Positions 16,338 through 26,325 of a stretch of 34,828 bases of DNA are shown here, piece after piece. The notes below the pieces were generated by a model, which worked only from the letters and a program-made list of their open reading frames with translations, was not told where the DNA came from and did no database searches. Source of the DNA: Acidimicrobiia bacterium (GTDB lineage Bacteria; Actinomycetota; Acidimicrobiia; Spongiisociales; UBA5794); assembly GCA_030066265.1 (NCBI GenBank), contig JASJCF010000010.1, positions 1 through 34,828 on the forward strand, given 5' to 3'. Numbering within the stretch: the stretch's first letter is position 1; every line of letters begins with the position of its first letter. The translations under genes were made by a program, and so were the position numbers.

Positions 16338-18765
16338 ACCGGCGAGCGTCACGATCACGATCAACGGCGTCGAGCACGAAGTCGAGCCCGGGCAGCGGCT
16401 GATCTCGGCGGCGGAGCGGGTCGGCGTCATGATCCCGCGGTTCTGCCACCACGACAAGCTGGAGCCGGTCGGGAAGTGCCGGATGTGCCTGGTCGAGGTC
16501 GAGGGGCCTCGCGGCAAGTCCCTCGTGCCGAGTTGCACGATGCCCGTGTCCGACGGCATGGTCGTCGACACCGAGTCGGCCGTGGTCGAGAAGGCCCAGG
16601 AGGGCGTGCTCGAGTTCCTGCTCATCAATCACCCCCTCGACTGCCCGATCTGTGACAAGGGCGGCGAATGCCCGCTCCAGGACCAGACGATGCAATGGGG
16701 GCCGGGTGAGAGTCGGTTCATCGAGCAGAAGCGCACGTTCCCCAAGCCGATCTCCATCAGCGACATCGTGCTCCTCGACCGAGAACGGTGCGTGCTGTGC
16801 GACCGCTGCACACGTTTCGCCGACGACATCGCCGGAGATCCGCTCATCACCTTCCAACAGCGCGGCAACGATGTCCAGATCCAGACCTTCCCCGATGAGC
16901 CCTTCGCCTCCTACTTCTCCGGCAACACCGTCCAGCTCTGTCCGGTCGGTGCGCTCACGTCGGTCGACTACCGGTTCAAGGCCCGACCGTGGGATCTCGA
17001 ACACACGGCGTCTGTGTCGTTGGTCGACAGCGTGCAATCGACGGCCGACGTTCAGACCTCGCGTGGCAAGATCATCCGGGTCTACGCCATCGAGAACGAC
17101 GCAGTGAACGAGGGCTGGCTCTCCGACAAGGACCGGTTCATCTTCTCCGCCGTGCATGCGGAGGATCGCGTCACGACACCGCTCATCAAGGAGGAGGACG
17201 GCTTCCGGGAGGCCAGCTGGGCGGAGGCCCTCGAGCTCGTTGCCGACAAACTGGGCTCGTACCGAGGGGACGAAGTGGCAGCCATCGGAGGGAGCCGCAA
17301 CACCAACGAGGAAGCCTTCGTCCTCGGCAAGTTCATGCGCTGGGTCGTCGGCTCTGGGAACGTCGACGCACAGGCGGGGGACGGCATCGATCCGGCGCTC
17401 GCCGCGACCCTCACACCGAGGGCCCGGATTGCCGATCTCGACACAGCGTCGACGATCCTGGTGTGGGGACCGGACCTCAAGGAGACTCTGCCGGTGCTGT
17501 ACCTGCGCGTGCGCAAGGCCGTCAGGAACGGCGCCACGCTGGTGGTCGCAAGCCCGGCGGGCACGGGACTCGACGGGATCGCCGCTCATGTGGTGCGGTA
17601 TCGGGCAGGGTCGGGATCGGACACGCTTCGCAAGGTCTCGGCCGGTGAGGCCGACTACGCCGCCGTGCGCGAGGCGCTCGGTGAGGGCCCGGTCGTCGCC
17701 CTCGTGGGTCGCAGCTCGCTCGCCGAGGATCCCAAGCTGGTGGAGGCCGTTGCTTCCTTTGCCCGATCCCTTCCCGAAGCCAAGCTGCTGACCCTCCTCG
17801 AGCGGGGGAACGTGTACGGCGCCCTCGACATGGGGCTGGCCCCGACCTTGCTCCCCGGCCGGATGAGCGCCTCTGACTCCACTGCCGTGGAGACACTCGA
17901 GGACGCCTGGGGCCCGATCCCGACGGAGCCGGGCAGATCTGCAATGGAGAGCCTCAGCGACCTGGACGAGGGAGTCATCAAGGCGTTGCTGCTCGTGGGC
18001 TCCGATCCCGTGAGGGATTGCCCGGACCCCTCCTTGGCCGCTGATGGTCTCGAACGCGCCGAATTCGTCGTTGCCGTCGATGCGTTCCTGACCGACTCTT
18101 CCTCATTGGCCGATGTCGTGCTGCCCGGAGCTGTTTGGGGGGAAGTGGACGGCACCGTCACGAACCTCGAGGGTCGCGTGCAGCGCATCAGGCCGTCGAT
18201 CCAGCCCGTCGGGCAGGCACGGCCCCTCAACGTGGTCCTCGACGACCTCGCACTCCTGATGGGCGTCGAACTCGGGTCCGCCAAGGTCGGCGATGTGACG
18301 GCCGAGATCGCCAGGATCGCTCCGGCCTACGCCTCGGTCACCCTCGACTACCTCACGTTCGAGGCCGATGAGGAGGGGATCGTCGTGCCGATCGACGAGT
18401 CGACGGACCTGCACCGATACATCCCGGCCGAGGTCAGCGTCCCCGTCGTGACCGACCGGATGACCCTCCACCTGGCGCCGGCCCTCTACGACGACGGTGT
18501 GTGGAATCGCAACGCGTCGTCCATCGCCGAACTGCCGCGGGCGGCAACCGCTGCCATCCACCCGCGGGACGCCTCGGTGCTGGCGGTAGCCGACGGAGAC
18601 TCGGTCCGGATCAACGAGACCCACACGCTGCCAGTCGTCGTCGACAGCGAAGTCGCTGTCGGCTCGATCGTCATCCCCTTCAACCAACGGGAGACCAAGG
18701 GCATCGCCGCAACGGCTTCGGTCCAGGTGGATCCCGTTCGAGGTGATGCGCAGGGTGATGCATGA
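16330..18765 (+). CDS. nuoG: NADH-quinone oxidoreductase subunit G
   Basis: N-terminal [2Fe-2S] 'PRFCHHDKLEPVGKCRMCLVEV', 'CPICDKGGECPLQD', 'CVLCDRCTRF'; molybdopterin-oxidoreductase-like C-terminal part. Confidence 0.95.
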   Translation: MPEPASVTITINGVEHEVEPGQRLISAAERVGVMIPRFCHHDKLEPVGKCRMCLVEVEGPRGKSLVPSCTMPVSDGMVVDTESAVVEKAQEGVLEFLLINHPLDCPICDKGGECPLQDQTMQWGPGESRFIEQKRTFPKPISISDIVLLDRERCVLCDRCTRFADDIAGDPLITFQQRGNDVQIQTFPDEPFASYFSGNTVQLCPVGALTSVDYRFKARPWDLEHTASVSLVDSVQSTADVQTSRGKIIRVYAIENDAVNEGWLSDKDRFIFSAVHAEDRVTTPLIKEEDGFREASWAEALELVADKLGSYRGDEVAAIGGSRNTNEEAFVLGKFMRWVVGSGNVDAQAGDGIDPALAATLTPRARIADLDTASTILVWGPDLKETLPVLYLRVRKAVRNGATLVVASPAGTGLDGIAAHVVRYRAGSGSDTLRKVSAGEADYAAVREALGEGPVVALVGRSSLAEDPKLVEAVASFARSLPEAKLLTLLERGNVYGALDMGLAPTLLPGRMSASDSTAVETLEDAWGPIPTEPGRSAMESLSDLDEGVIKALLLVGSDPVRDCPDPSLAADGLERAEFVVAVDAFLTDSSSLADVVLPGAVWGEVDGTVTNLEGRVQRIRPSIQPVGQARPLNVVLDDLALLMGVELGSAKVGDVTAEIARIAPAYASVTLDYLTFEADEEGIVVPIDESTDLHRYIPAEVSVPVVTDRMTLHLAPALYDDGVWNRNASSIAELPRAATAAIHPRDASVLAVADGDSVRINETHTLPVVVDSEVAVGSIVIPFNQRETKGIAATASVQVDPVRGDAQGDA

Positions 18766-19802
18766 GCGTCTTCCTCGATGCCTCCATCCGCACCCTCCTG
18801 GTCTTCGTCTTCCTCCTGGTCACCGTGCTCTTGCTCATCTGGGTCGAGCGGAAGTTCGTCTCGGACCTGCAGAACCGTGTCGGGCCGGACCGCGCAGGGC
18901 CATGGGGCATCCTCCAGTCGCTGGCCGACGGTGTGAAGGCGTTCTTCAAGGAGTCGATCCGACCGACGAGGGCCGAGTTCCTCCTCTACGCGGCTGCGCC
19001 CATCATGGCGCTCCTACCGGCGCTTCTGATCTTCATGGTGATCCCGATCGGCGCACCGATCACGGTCAACGGGACCGAGTACGAGCTCGTGGGGACGGAC
19101 CTGAACGTCGGGCTCCTCTACGTCCTCGCACTGTCCTCGATGGCGGTGTACGCAGTCACGCTCGCGGGCTGGGCGTCCGGGTCGAAGTACCCGCTCCTCG
19201 GGTCGGTGAGGGCATCGGCGCAGATGATCTCGTACGAGGCGGCGATGGGATTGGCGCTGGTGCCGGTGGTGATGTTCGCAGGCTCCACGTCCATCGTTGC
19301 GATCGTCGAATCCCAGCAGGGGACGTTCGGCGGCTTCATCCCCGCGTGGAACATCGTGCTCCTGCCCTCGTTCGTGATCTTCTTGATCGCAGGCTTCGCC
19401 GAGACGAATCGAGCTCCCTTCGATCTCGTGGAGGCCGAGTCTGAGATCGTCGGCGGGTACCACACGGAGTACTCGGGGCTGACCTTCGCCCTCTTCTTCC
19501 TGGCCGAGTACATCAACGTCTTCAACATCTCGGCGCTCGTGGCCGTGTTGTTCCTCGGCGGTTGGGCGGGACCGGTGTTCGGTCCGACGTGGCTCGAGGC
19601 CCTGCTGCCGATCTTCTGGTTCCTCGTCAAGACCTGGTCCATCGTCCTGCTCTTCGTATGGGTGCGAGCCACGCTGCCCCGGATGCGGTACGACCAGTTG
19701 ATGAGCTTCGGGTGGAAGCGACTCATCCCCGTGTCGCTGGCGTGGATCATCCTCGTGGCCCTGGCTCTCGGGGTGAGGGAGTTCGGGGCGCCATGGTCGT
19801 AG
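18762..19802 (+). CDS. nuoH: NADH-quinone oxidoreductase subunit H
   Basis: 'ERKFVSDLQNRVGPDRAGPWGILQSLADGVKAFFKE', 'ETNRAPFDLVEAESEIVGGYHTEYSG'. Confidence 0.97.
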   Translation: MSVFLDASIRTLLVFVFLLVTVLLLIWVERKFVSDLQNRVGPDRAGPWGILQSLADGVKAFFKESIRPTRAEFLLYAAAPIMALLPALLIFMVIPIGAPITVNGTEYELVGTDLNVGLLYVLALSSMAVYAVTLAGWASGSKYPLLGSVRASAQMISYEAAMGLALVPVVMFAGSTSIVAIVESQQGTFGGFIPAWNIVLLPSFVIFLIAGFAETNRAPFDLVEAESEIVGGYHTEYSGLTFALFFLAEYINVFNISALVAVLFLGGWAGPVFGPTWLEALLPIFWFLVKTWSIVLLFVWVRATLPRMRYDQLMSFGWKRLIPVSLAWIILVALALGVREFGAPWS

Positions 19803-19812
19803 GAGGAATGGC

Positions 19813-20490
19813 ATGAGCTGGATCGCAGACCTGCTGGGGCCCTTCCGAGGGTTCGCCGTGACGTTGCGTCAGGCCGGCAAGCCCCGCGTCACCCGCAAGT
19901 ATCCCCAAGAGAAGCGTGAGAAGCCCGCTCGATTCCACGGCCGGCATGTCCTCAATCGGTACGAGGACGGCATGGAGAAATGCATCGGATGCGAGTTGTG
20001 TGCAGGCGTGTGCCCAGCCGACTGCATCTACGTGCGGGGAGCCGACAACCCGCCCGATGCCCCCGTCAGCCCCGGCGAGCGTTTCGGTTTCGTCTACGAG
20101 ATCAACATGCTGCGATGCATCTTCTGTGCCATGTGCGTGGAAGCCTGCCCAACCGAGGCGATCACGATGACCCACCTGTTCGAGATGTCGGTGACCGACC
20201 GTGAGGACGCCATCTACACGAAGGACGAGCTCCTCGTCGACGTCGACGGCAGCCCGAACCATCCGCAGGAACCATCGAAGCTCATCGACCTCGAAGAGCT
20301 CAAGGTGGGCGATGGCTGGATGATGGCGACATCACCGTCCGGGCGCGCCGACTACGAAGGGGTCGTTGCATGGTCCCCGTCGGCGCGCACCGGTCTGCAA
20401 CCGGGCGAAGCCGGCCAATCCGTTGCCGACGACGCGCAGACAGAGGAGACACCCCCTGAAGCGGCGCTCGAGGACGACGCCGATGGCTGA
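19813..20490 (+). CDS. nuoI: NADH-quinone oxidoreductase subunit I
   Basis: 'CIGCELCAGVCPADCI' and 'CIFCAMCVEACPTEAI'. Confidence 0.96.
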   Translation: MSWIADLLGPFRGFAVTLRQAGKPRVTRKYPQEKREKPARFHGRHVLNRYEDGMEKCIGCELCAGVCPADCIYVRGADNPPDAPVSPGERFGFVYEINMLRCIFCAMCVEACPTEAITMTHLFEMSVTDREDAIYTKDELLVDVDGSPNHPQEPSKLIDLEELKVGDGWMMATSPSGRADYEGVVAWSPSARTGLQPGEAGQSVADDAQTEETPPEAALEDDADG

Positions 20491-21010
20491 GGCGGTCACG
20501 TTCGGGATCTTCGCCATTGTCGCTCTCGCTGGTGCCGTCACCATGCTCGTGGCGAAGAACCCCGTGTACTCGGCCGTCGGGCTCCTGAGTGCGATGTTCG
20601 CCCTTGCCGTGATGTACATCCTCCTCGATGCGCACCTCGTCGCCATGGTGCAGGTGATCATCTATGCCGGCGCCGTCATGACCCTCTTCCTCTTCGTGAT
20701 CATGCTCATCGGGGTCGACAACCCCAACGCGTACGGGCCGCGCCCGGTGAGCCAGAGCATCGTCACCTGGGTCGTCGCCGGCGTCTTCTTCGCCGCCATC
20801 GTGCTCGCAGGCTCCGGTGCGTGGGTCACCGGCTCGGCTGCGTTCGGCACGGCGGACCTCAACGGAACCATCGAGAACGTCGCCGATGAGATGTTCGGTA
20901 CCTGGACCATCGTGTTCCTGTCGACCGTGATGCTCCTCACCATCGCCGCTGTCGGCACGATCGCATTGGCGTACTTCACCGGGGCCGACGATGACGAGGC
21001 CGCGGCATGA
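20483..21010 (+). CDS. nuoJ: NADH-quinone oxidoreductase subunit J
   Basis: '[51 protein letters not shown]'; start ATG 20483 within nuoI end. Confidence 0.95.
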   Translation: MAEAVTFGIFAIVALAGAVTMLVAKNPVYSAVGLLSAMFALAVMYILLDAHLVAMVQVIIYAGAVMTLFLFVIMLIGVDNPNAYGPRPVSQSIVTWVVAGVFFAAIVLAGSGAWVTGSAAFGTADLNGTIENVADEMFGTWTIVFLSTVMLLTIAAVGTIALAYFTGADDDEAAA

Positions 21011-21318
21011 GCGACATCGTCACGGTCGACTGGTATCTGATCCTGGCGGCGGCGTTGTTCGCCATCGGCGTCGCAGGGGTGCTCATCCGCCGCAACGCCC
21101 TGGTGATGTTCATGTCGATCGAGCTCATGCTCAACAGCGTGAACCTCACCTTCGTGGCGGTGAGCAAGGAATTGGGACTGATCGAGGGGCAGGTGGCTGC
21201 TCTCTTCGTGATGGTTGTGGCGGCAGCGGAGGTGACGGTTGGTCTGGCGATCATCGTTGCGATCTTCCGCTTGCGAGCGAGCGCAAACGTCGATGAGCTC
21301 GCTGAACTGAAGGGTTGA
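21007..21318 (+). CDS. nuoK: NADH-quinone oxidoreductase subunit K
   Basis: '[36 protein letters not shown]...[17 protein letters not shown]'. Confidence 0.96.
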   Translation: MSDIVTVDWYLILAAALFAIGVAGVLIRRNALVMFMSIELMLNSVNLTFVAVSKELGLIEGQVAALFVMVVAAAEVTVGLAIIVAIFRLRASANVDELAELKG

Positions 21319-21322
21319 TCCG

Positions 21323-23203
21323 ATGACAGACTGGCTGTGGTTGCTCGTCGCGTTGCCGCTGCTCGGCGCGCTCGTCAACCTCTTCTTCGGTCGGAGGCTC
21401 GGGGAGCCGGCTTCCGGTTGGTTGGCTCTCATCGTGGTCGTTGCGAGCTTCCTGATCGGTGCAGCTGCCTCCGTTGGCTTCTTCACGGGGGACGAGCTGC
21501 CCGAGACGGTCTATCTGTTCGAGTGGATCCCGATCCTCGGGGTCGACGCAGCGATCCTGTGGGACCCGCTGTCGGCCCTGTTGACGCTGATCGTCACCGG
21601 GGTCGGATCGCTCATCCATCTCTTCTCGATCGGCTACATGCACGGCGACGAGCGATTCCCCAGGTACTTCTCGTTCTTGAACCTCTTCATCGCCTCCATG
21701 CTCATCCTCGTCCTGGCGGCCAACTACGCCGTGATGTTCGTGGGGTGGGAGCTGGTCGGCTTGTCGTCCTACCTGTTGATCTCGTTCTGGTTCACGAAGC
21801 CTGCTGCGGCCGCAGCAGGCAAGAAGGCGTTCATCGTCAACCGCATCGGCGACTGGGGCTTCCTCATCGCCCTGATGATCATCTTCGCCACCTTCGGCAC
21901 CTTCGACTTCGAGACGATCTTCGCTGAAGCTCCGCTGATGTTCGGCGTGGGATCCGGCACGATCACGGCGATCACCCTCCTGCTGTTCGTCGGGGCGGCA
22001 GGCAAGTCGGCGCAGATCCCGCTGTACGTCTGGTTGCCGGACGCCATGGAGGGCCCGACGCCGGTGTCCGCACTCATCCATGCGGCGACGATGGTGACCG
22101 CGGGCGTCTTCATGATCGCCCGCTCCGCCGTGCTCTACGAGCTCGCACCTGCCTCCGGTGTCGTGGTCGCAGTCGTGGGAACGGCGACCGCACTCCTGGC
22201 GGCCGTGATCGCCGTCGCCCAGACCGACATCAAGCGCGTGCTTGCGTACTCGACGATCAGTCAGCTGGGGTACATGGTTCTCGCCGTCGGCGCCGGGGCG
22301 TACTCCGCCGGGATGTTCCACCTCACCACGCACGCCATCTTCAAGGCGCTGCTGTTCCTCGGCGCCGGTTCGGTGATCCATGCGTTGGCGGGAGAGCAGA
22401 ACATGTTCAAGATGGGGGGTCTCCGCAAACCGATGCCCATCACGTGGATCACCATGGCCGCCGGTTGGCTCGCCATCGTGGGCATCGTCCCGTTCGCCGG
22501 CTTCTGGTCGAAGGACGAGATCCTCTTCGCCGTGTTCAATCGCGGCGACGGCTGGCTCATCCTGTGGTTGCTCGGGCTCGTGGTCGCTCTGCTGACGGCG
22601 TTCTACATGACTCGGTTGTTCGTCCTCACCTTCGTCGGGAAGCCCCGATGGGACGACGGAGTCGAACCCCACGAATCGCCTCCGTCGATGACGATCCCGT
22701 TGATCGTGCTCGCTGTCCTCGCCCTCGGCCTCGGCGCGTGGAACACTCCGTTCCGGCTCTCGTTCGAGCACTTCCTCGAGCCGTCCTTCGAAGGGGTGCC
22801 ACACCCCGAGGGTGCAAGCACGTCCGAGTTCGTGATCTTCGCCGGCCTGGTCCTCGTGATCGCCATCATCGGCCTCGCCGCAGCCTGGTGGCGCTACACC
22901 CGTGACCCGCTCCCGGCGGAGGACGGCTCGTTCTGGCGCAACGCGCTCGCCGGGTTCCATGTCGACGACTTCTACGGGCGGACGATCGTCGCCCCCGGGA
23001 AGGCGATCGCCACCTGGAGCAGCGAGGTGTTCGATCGCAAGGTGATCGACGGAGTCGCCGAGGGCACGGCCCGTGGGATCCGCGATGCCGGTTCCGGAAC
23101 GAGCGCCCTCCAGACCGGGCAGGTTCGCTGGTATGCGGCCGGAATGGCGATCGCAGGCATTCTCGTGATCGTCTTCTTCCTCTTCATCGGGGGAGCGTTC
23201 TAG
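21323..23203 (+). CDS. nuoL: NADH-quinone oxidoreductase subunit L
   Basis: 'WLPDAMEGPTPVSALIHAATMVTAGVFMIAR', 'DIKRVLAYSTISQLGYM'. Confidence 0.96.
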   Translation: MTDWLWLLVALPLLGALVNLFFGRRLGEPASGWLALIVVVASFLIGAAASVGFFTGDELPETVYLFEWIPILGVDAAILWDPLSALLTLIVTGVGSLIHLFSIGYMHGDERFPRYFSFLNLFIASMLILVLAANYAVMFVGWELVGLSSYLLISFWFTKPAAAAAGKKAFIVNRIGDWGFLIALMIIFATFGTFDFETIFAEAPLMFGVGSGTITAITLLLFVGAAGKSAQIPLYVWLPDAMEGPTPVSALIHAATMVTAGVFMIARSAVLYELAPASGVVVAVVGTATALLAAVIAVAQTDIKRVLAYSTISQLGYMVLAVGAGAYSAGMFHLTTHAIFKALLFLGAGSVIHALAGEQNMFKMGGLRKPMPITWITMAAGWLAIVGIVPFAGFWSKDEILFAVFNRGDGWLILWLLGLVVALLTAFYMTRLFVLTFVGKPRWDDGVEPHESPPSMTIPLIVLAVLALGLGAWNTPFRLSFEHFLEPSFEGVPHPEGASTSEFVIFAGLVLVIAIIGLAAAWWRYTRDPLPAEDGSFWRNALAGFHVDDFYGRTIVAPGKAIATWSSEVFDRKVIDGVAEGTARGIRDAGSGTSALQTGQVRWYAAGMAIAGILVIVFFLFIGGAF

Positions 23204-24823
23204 ATGCCGGTCCTCGCGCTCTTGGTCATTCTCCCCCTCGTGGGTGCCCTCGCCGTGGCGCTGATTCCGGCGCGTCGAAGCGAGCTGATCTATCCCGTCG
23301 CCATCATCGCCACGATTCCCCAACTCGTCGTGGCGGGCTACATCCTCGTGGAGTTCGAGCTCGGAACGCCTGCGCTGCAGTTCGGTGAGGAGCACGTGCT
23401 GATCGAGTCCCTCGGGATCGGCTGGATCGCCGCAATCGACGGGATCTCGCTCTTCATGGTTGCCATCACGGCCCTGCTCTTCCCCCTCGCCGTCGCTGCA
23501 TCTCGATCAGTGACCGAGCGGGTCAAGACCTTCATGGTGCTGCTGCTCGTCCTGCAGGCCGGCGTGTTCGGGGTGTTCATCGCTCTCGACCTGCTCTTCT
23601 TCTTCGCATTCTTCGAGATCGTGCTCGTCCCGATGTACCTGCTCATCCGGCTGTGGGGATCGGAGAACCGGGCATACGCGGCGTTGAAGTTCGTGTTGTT
23701 CACGGCCTTCGGCTCAGCGTTCCTGCTCGCGGCGATCATCGCACTCGCCGTGTTGACCGGTGATCAGTTCGGGCTCATCTCGAGCTTCGACTTCCGGCTG
23801 ATGGTGGCCACGGAGCTCACGGCAACGGCTCAGCTGTGGCTCTTCTTGGGCTTTGCGATCGCCTTCGCCATCAAGGTGCCGATCTTCCCGTTCCACACGT
23901 GGCTCCCGGATGCACACACCGAGGCACCGACTGCAGGCTCGGTGATCCTCGCCGGCGTGCTCCTCAAGATGGGCACGTATGGGCTGATCCGTTTCAACCT
24001 CACCCTGTTCCCGGACGCCACCGTCGACCTTGCGTTCTGGATGGCGCTGTTCGGCGTCATCGGCATCGTGTACGGAGGGGCGGTGGCGATCGTCCAGCCC
24101 GACATCAAACGGCTGGTTGCATACTCGTCGGTGAGTCACATGGGCTTCGCAGTGCTGGGCATCTTCGCCCTCACCAGCCAGGGTCTCCAGGGCTCCATCT
24201 TCTTGAGCTACAGCCACGCGCTCACGACGGGCATGCTGTTCCTCCTGGTCGGGATGATCTACGACCGGACGCATACCCGAGCGATCGCCGACTACGGGGG
24301 ACTCGCATCCATCATGCCGCTGTTCGCAGGGGCGTTCCTCTTCGCCGCCTTCGCATCGGCCGGGTTGCCGGGCCTCTCCGGGTTCATCGGCGAGTTCACG
24401 GTCCTGGTTGGCTCATACCTCACGCTCCCGGTCCTTGCAATCATCGCCGGCTTCGGAGTGATCCTCGCCGCCATCTACCTGCTGTGGGCGTACGAGCGGG
24501 TGTTCACGGGGCCTGTGGGCAATGACAAGCTCGAGACGCTCAAGGACATCGGCGTGCGCGAGGTGCTCATCCTCGTTCCGTTGGTCGTGCTGATCCTCGT
24601 GACCGGGGTCTATCCGAAGCCGATCCTCGAGCGAATCGAGCCCTCCGTCGAAGCGATCCTGATGCGCATCGAAGCCGTCACGGACTACGACGTGCCCGAG
24701 TTCGGCACCGCCGGTGAGCAAGTCGATGTCGAGTACGGGCCGATCGAGCCGGGTGAGAAGCACGATGACTCGTCCGAGGGCTCCCAAGGCGAACAACACG
24801 GCGACGAAGGGGAGGAGGGCTGA
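23204..24823 (+). CDS. nuoM: NADH-quinone oxidoreductase subunit M
   Basis: 'FPFHTWLPDAHTEAPTAGSVILAGVLLKMGTYGLIRF', 'DIKRLVAYSSVSHMGFAVLG'. Confidence 0.96.
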   Translation: MPVLALLVILPLVGALAVALIPARRSELIYPVAIIATIPQLVVAGYILVEFELGTPALQFGEEHVLIESLGIGWIAAIDGISLFMVAITALLFPLAVAASRSVTERVKTFMVLLLVLQAGVFGVFIALDLLFFFAFFEIVLVPMYLLIRLWGSENRAYAALKFVLFTAFGSAFLLAAIIALAVLTGDQFGLISSFDFRLMVATELTATAQLWLFLGFAIAFAIKVPIFPFHTWLPDAHTEAPTAGSVILAGVLLKMGTYGLIRFNLTLFPDATVDLAFWMALFGVIGIVYGGAVAIVQPDIKRLVAYSSVSHMGFAVLGIFALTSQGLQGSIFLSYSHALTTGMLFLLVGMIYDRTHTRAIADYGGLASIMPLFAGAFLFAAFASAGLPGLSGFIGEFTVLVGSYLTLPVLAIIAGFGVILAAIYLLWAYERVFTGPVGNDKLETLKDIGVREVLILVPLVVLILVTGVYPKPILERIEPSVEAILMRIEAVTDYDVPEFGTAGEQVDVEYGPIEPGEKHDDSSEGSQGEQHGDEGEEG

Positions 24824-26325
24824 TGGAGAACGCCGCGTTCCTCCCGGTGGCCTTCGAGGTCGTTCTGCTCGTCGGGGCGCTCGTCGTGCTGCTCGTCGCC
24901 GTGGTTGCCGATCGTGACCGCCGCTGGTGGGGTCCGGTTGCCGGTTTGAGCTTCGCACTCGCGGGCGCCGTGGGATTCCTGCAGTGGCGCGAGGTCGAAG
25001 AGACCGGCGGTGGCCTCTTCTTCTCGTCGCTCGATGTCCCGGTGTTCCGGTCGCCGATGGTGGTCCTCGATGGCTACTCGGCGTTTGCCGCCATGCTGTT
25101 GGCGGTCGTGGGCTTCGTCGGCCTCTTGGCGGCGTGGGATCTCGTCGTGAAGGTCGGGAAGCGGGGCCCGGAGTTCGTCGTGCTGGTCCTGCTGGCGTTC
25201 GCCGGCCTCCACATGATGACGGCGACACCCAACCTCGTGGTGATCTTCATCGGCCTCGAGACGGCATCGATCGCGTTCTACGTGTTGGCCGGCTTCGTGC
25301 GCACCAGCGAGGCGTCCAAGGAAGCGGCCCTCAAGTACTTCCTGCTCGGCTCGCTCGCGTCGGCCTTGTTCCTGTACGGCGTCGCCCTCGTGTTCGGGGC
25401 GACGGGCAGCCTCAGCATCTATGGCGCCAACTCGATCAGGAACTTCTTCTCGACCGTGATCGTCGCCGAACCCGGCATCCTGCTCGCAGGGATGGCGCTC
25501 ATGCTCGTGGGGCTCGCCTTCAAAGTCACCGCAGCGCCGTTCCATCAGTGGGCGCCCGATGTCTATCAGGGGGCGCCCACGGGCGCCGTCGGCCTCATGT
25601 CGGCCGGCATCAAGGTGGCGGCGTTCGCAGCGATCGGCAGGATCTTCATCGGAGGATTCATCAGCCAGATCGATGCCTGGGGACCGATCGTGGCGGTGAT
25701 CGCCGCACTCTCGATGATCGTGGGCACTTTCCTCGCCCTGGTCCAGGATGACATCAAACGGTTGCTCGCCTACTCGGGGGTCGCACACGCCGGCTACATC
25801 CTGACGGCGCTCGTGGCCGGTGTTCAGGGCATCGGGCCGATGTGGTTCTACCTGGCCACGTACTCACTCATGGTGGTGGGTGCGTTCGCCGTGGTCTCAA
25901 CGGTTGCCGGTCCCGATGCCGGGAGGGCCCCGCTGGCGGACTTCGGAGGATTGGCGAAGGCGAATCCCGAATTGGGGTGGCTGATGTCGTCCCTCGTACT
26001 CGGCATGGCCGGCATTCCCTTCTTCGCCGGATTCGTCGGCAAGGTGCTCTCGTTCACCGCTGCCGCGTCAGTCGAGAATCCCTGGCCTGCAGGTGACAAC
26101 GGCTATCTGTGGCTCGTCGTGCTCGGGACGCTCACCACGGTGATCGGCCTTGCGTTCTACCTCCGCATCATCTCCACGATGTTCACCGGGCAGGAGCCGG
26201 AACTGCAGACCGAGGCCACGCTTCCGATCCGGTTCGCCGTGGTCATCTCCGCCGTTGTCACGGTCGTGTTCGGTATCGTGCCATGGCCGCTGATCGATGT
26301 GGTACGTGACGCACTCCCGCTCTGA
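24823..26325 (+). CDS. nuoN: NADH-quinone oxidoreductase subunit N
   Basis: 'APFHQWAPDVYQGAPTGAVGLMSAGIKVAAFAA', 'DIKRLLAYSGVAHAGYIL'. Confidence 0.96.
   Translation: MENAAFLPVAFEVVLLVGALVVLLVAVVADRDRRWWGPVAGLSFALAGAVGFLQWREVEETGGGLFFSSLDVPVFRSPMVVLDGYSAFAAMLLAVVGFVGLLAAWDLVVKVGKRGPEFVVLVLLAFAGLHMMTATPNLVVIFIGLETASIAFYVLAGFVRTSEASKEAALKYFLLGSLASALFLYGVALVFGATGSLSIYGANSIRNFFSTVIVAEPGILLAGMALMLVGLAFKVTAAPFHQWAPDVYQGAPTGAVGLMSAGIKVAAFAAIGRIFIGGFISQIDAWGPIVAVIAALSMIVGTFLALVQDDIKRLLAYSGVAHAGYILTALVAGVQGIGPMWFYLATYSLMVVGAFAVVSTVAGPDAGRAPLADFGGLAKANPELGWLMSSLVLGMAGIPFFAGFVGKVLSFTAAASVENPWPAGDNGYLWLVVLGTLTTVIGLAFYLRIISTMFTGQEPELQTEATLPIRFAVVISAVVTVVFGIVPWPLIDVVRDALPL

Noticed and set aside
15021-16628. 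Antisense ORF (535 aa) opposite nuoF/nuoG
   Set aside because: Shadow ORF opposite confident nuoF.
21251-23395. Long antisense ORF (714 aa) opposite nuoL
   Set aside because: Low-complexity R/H/D/E-rich translation, shadow ORF of GC-rich codon usage opposite a confident nuoL.
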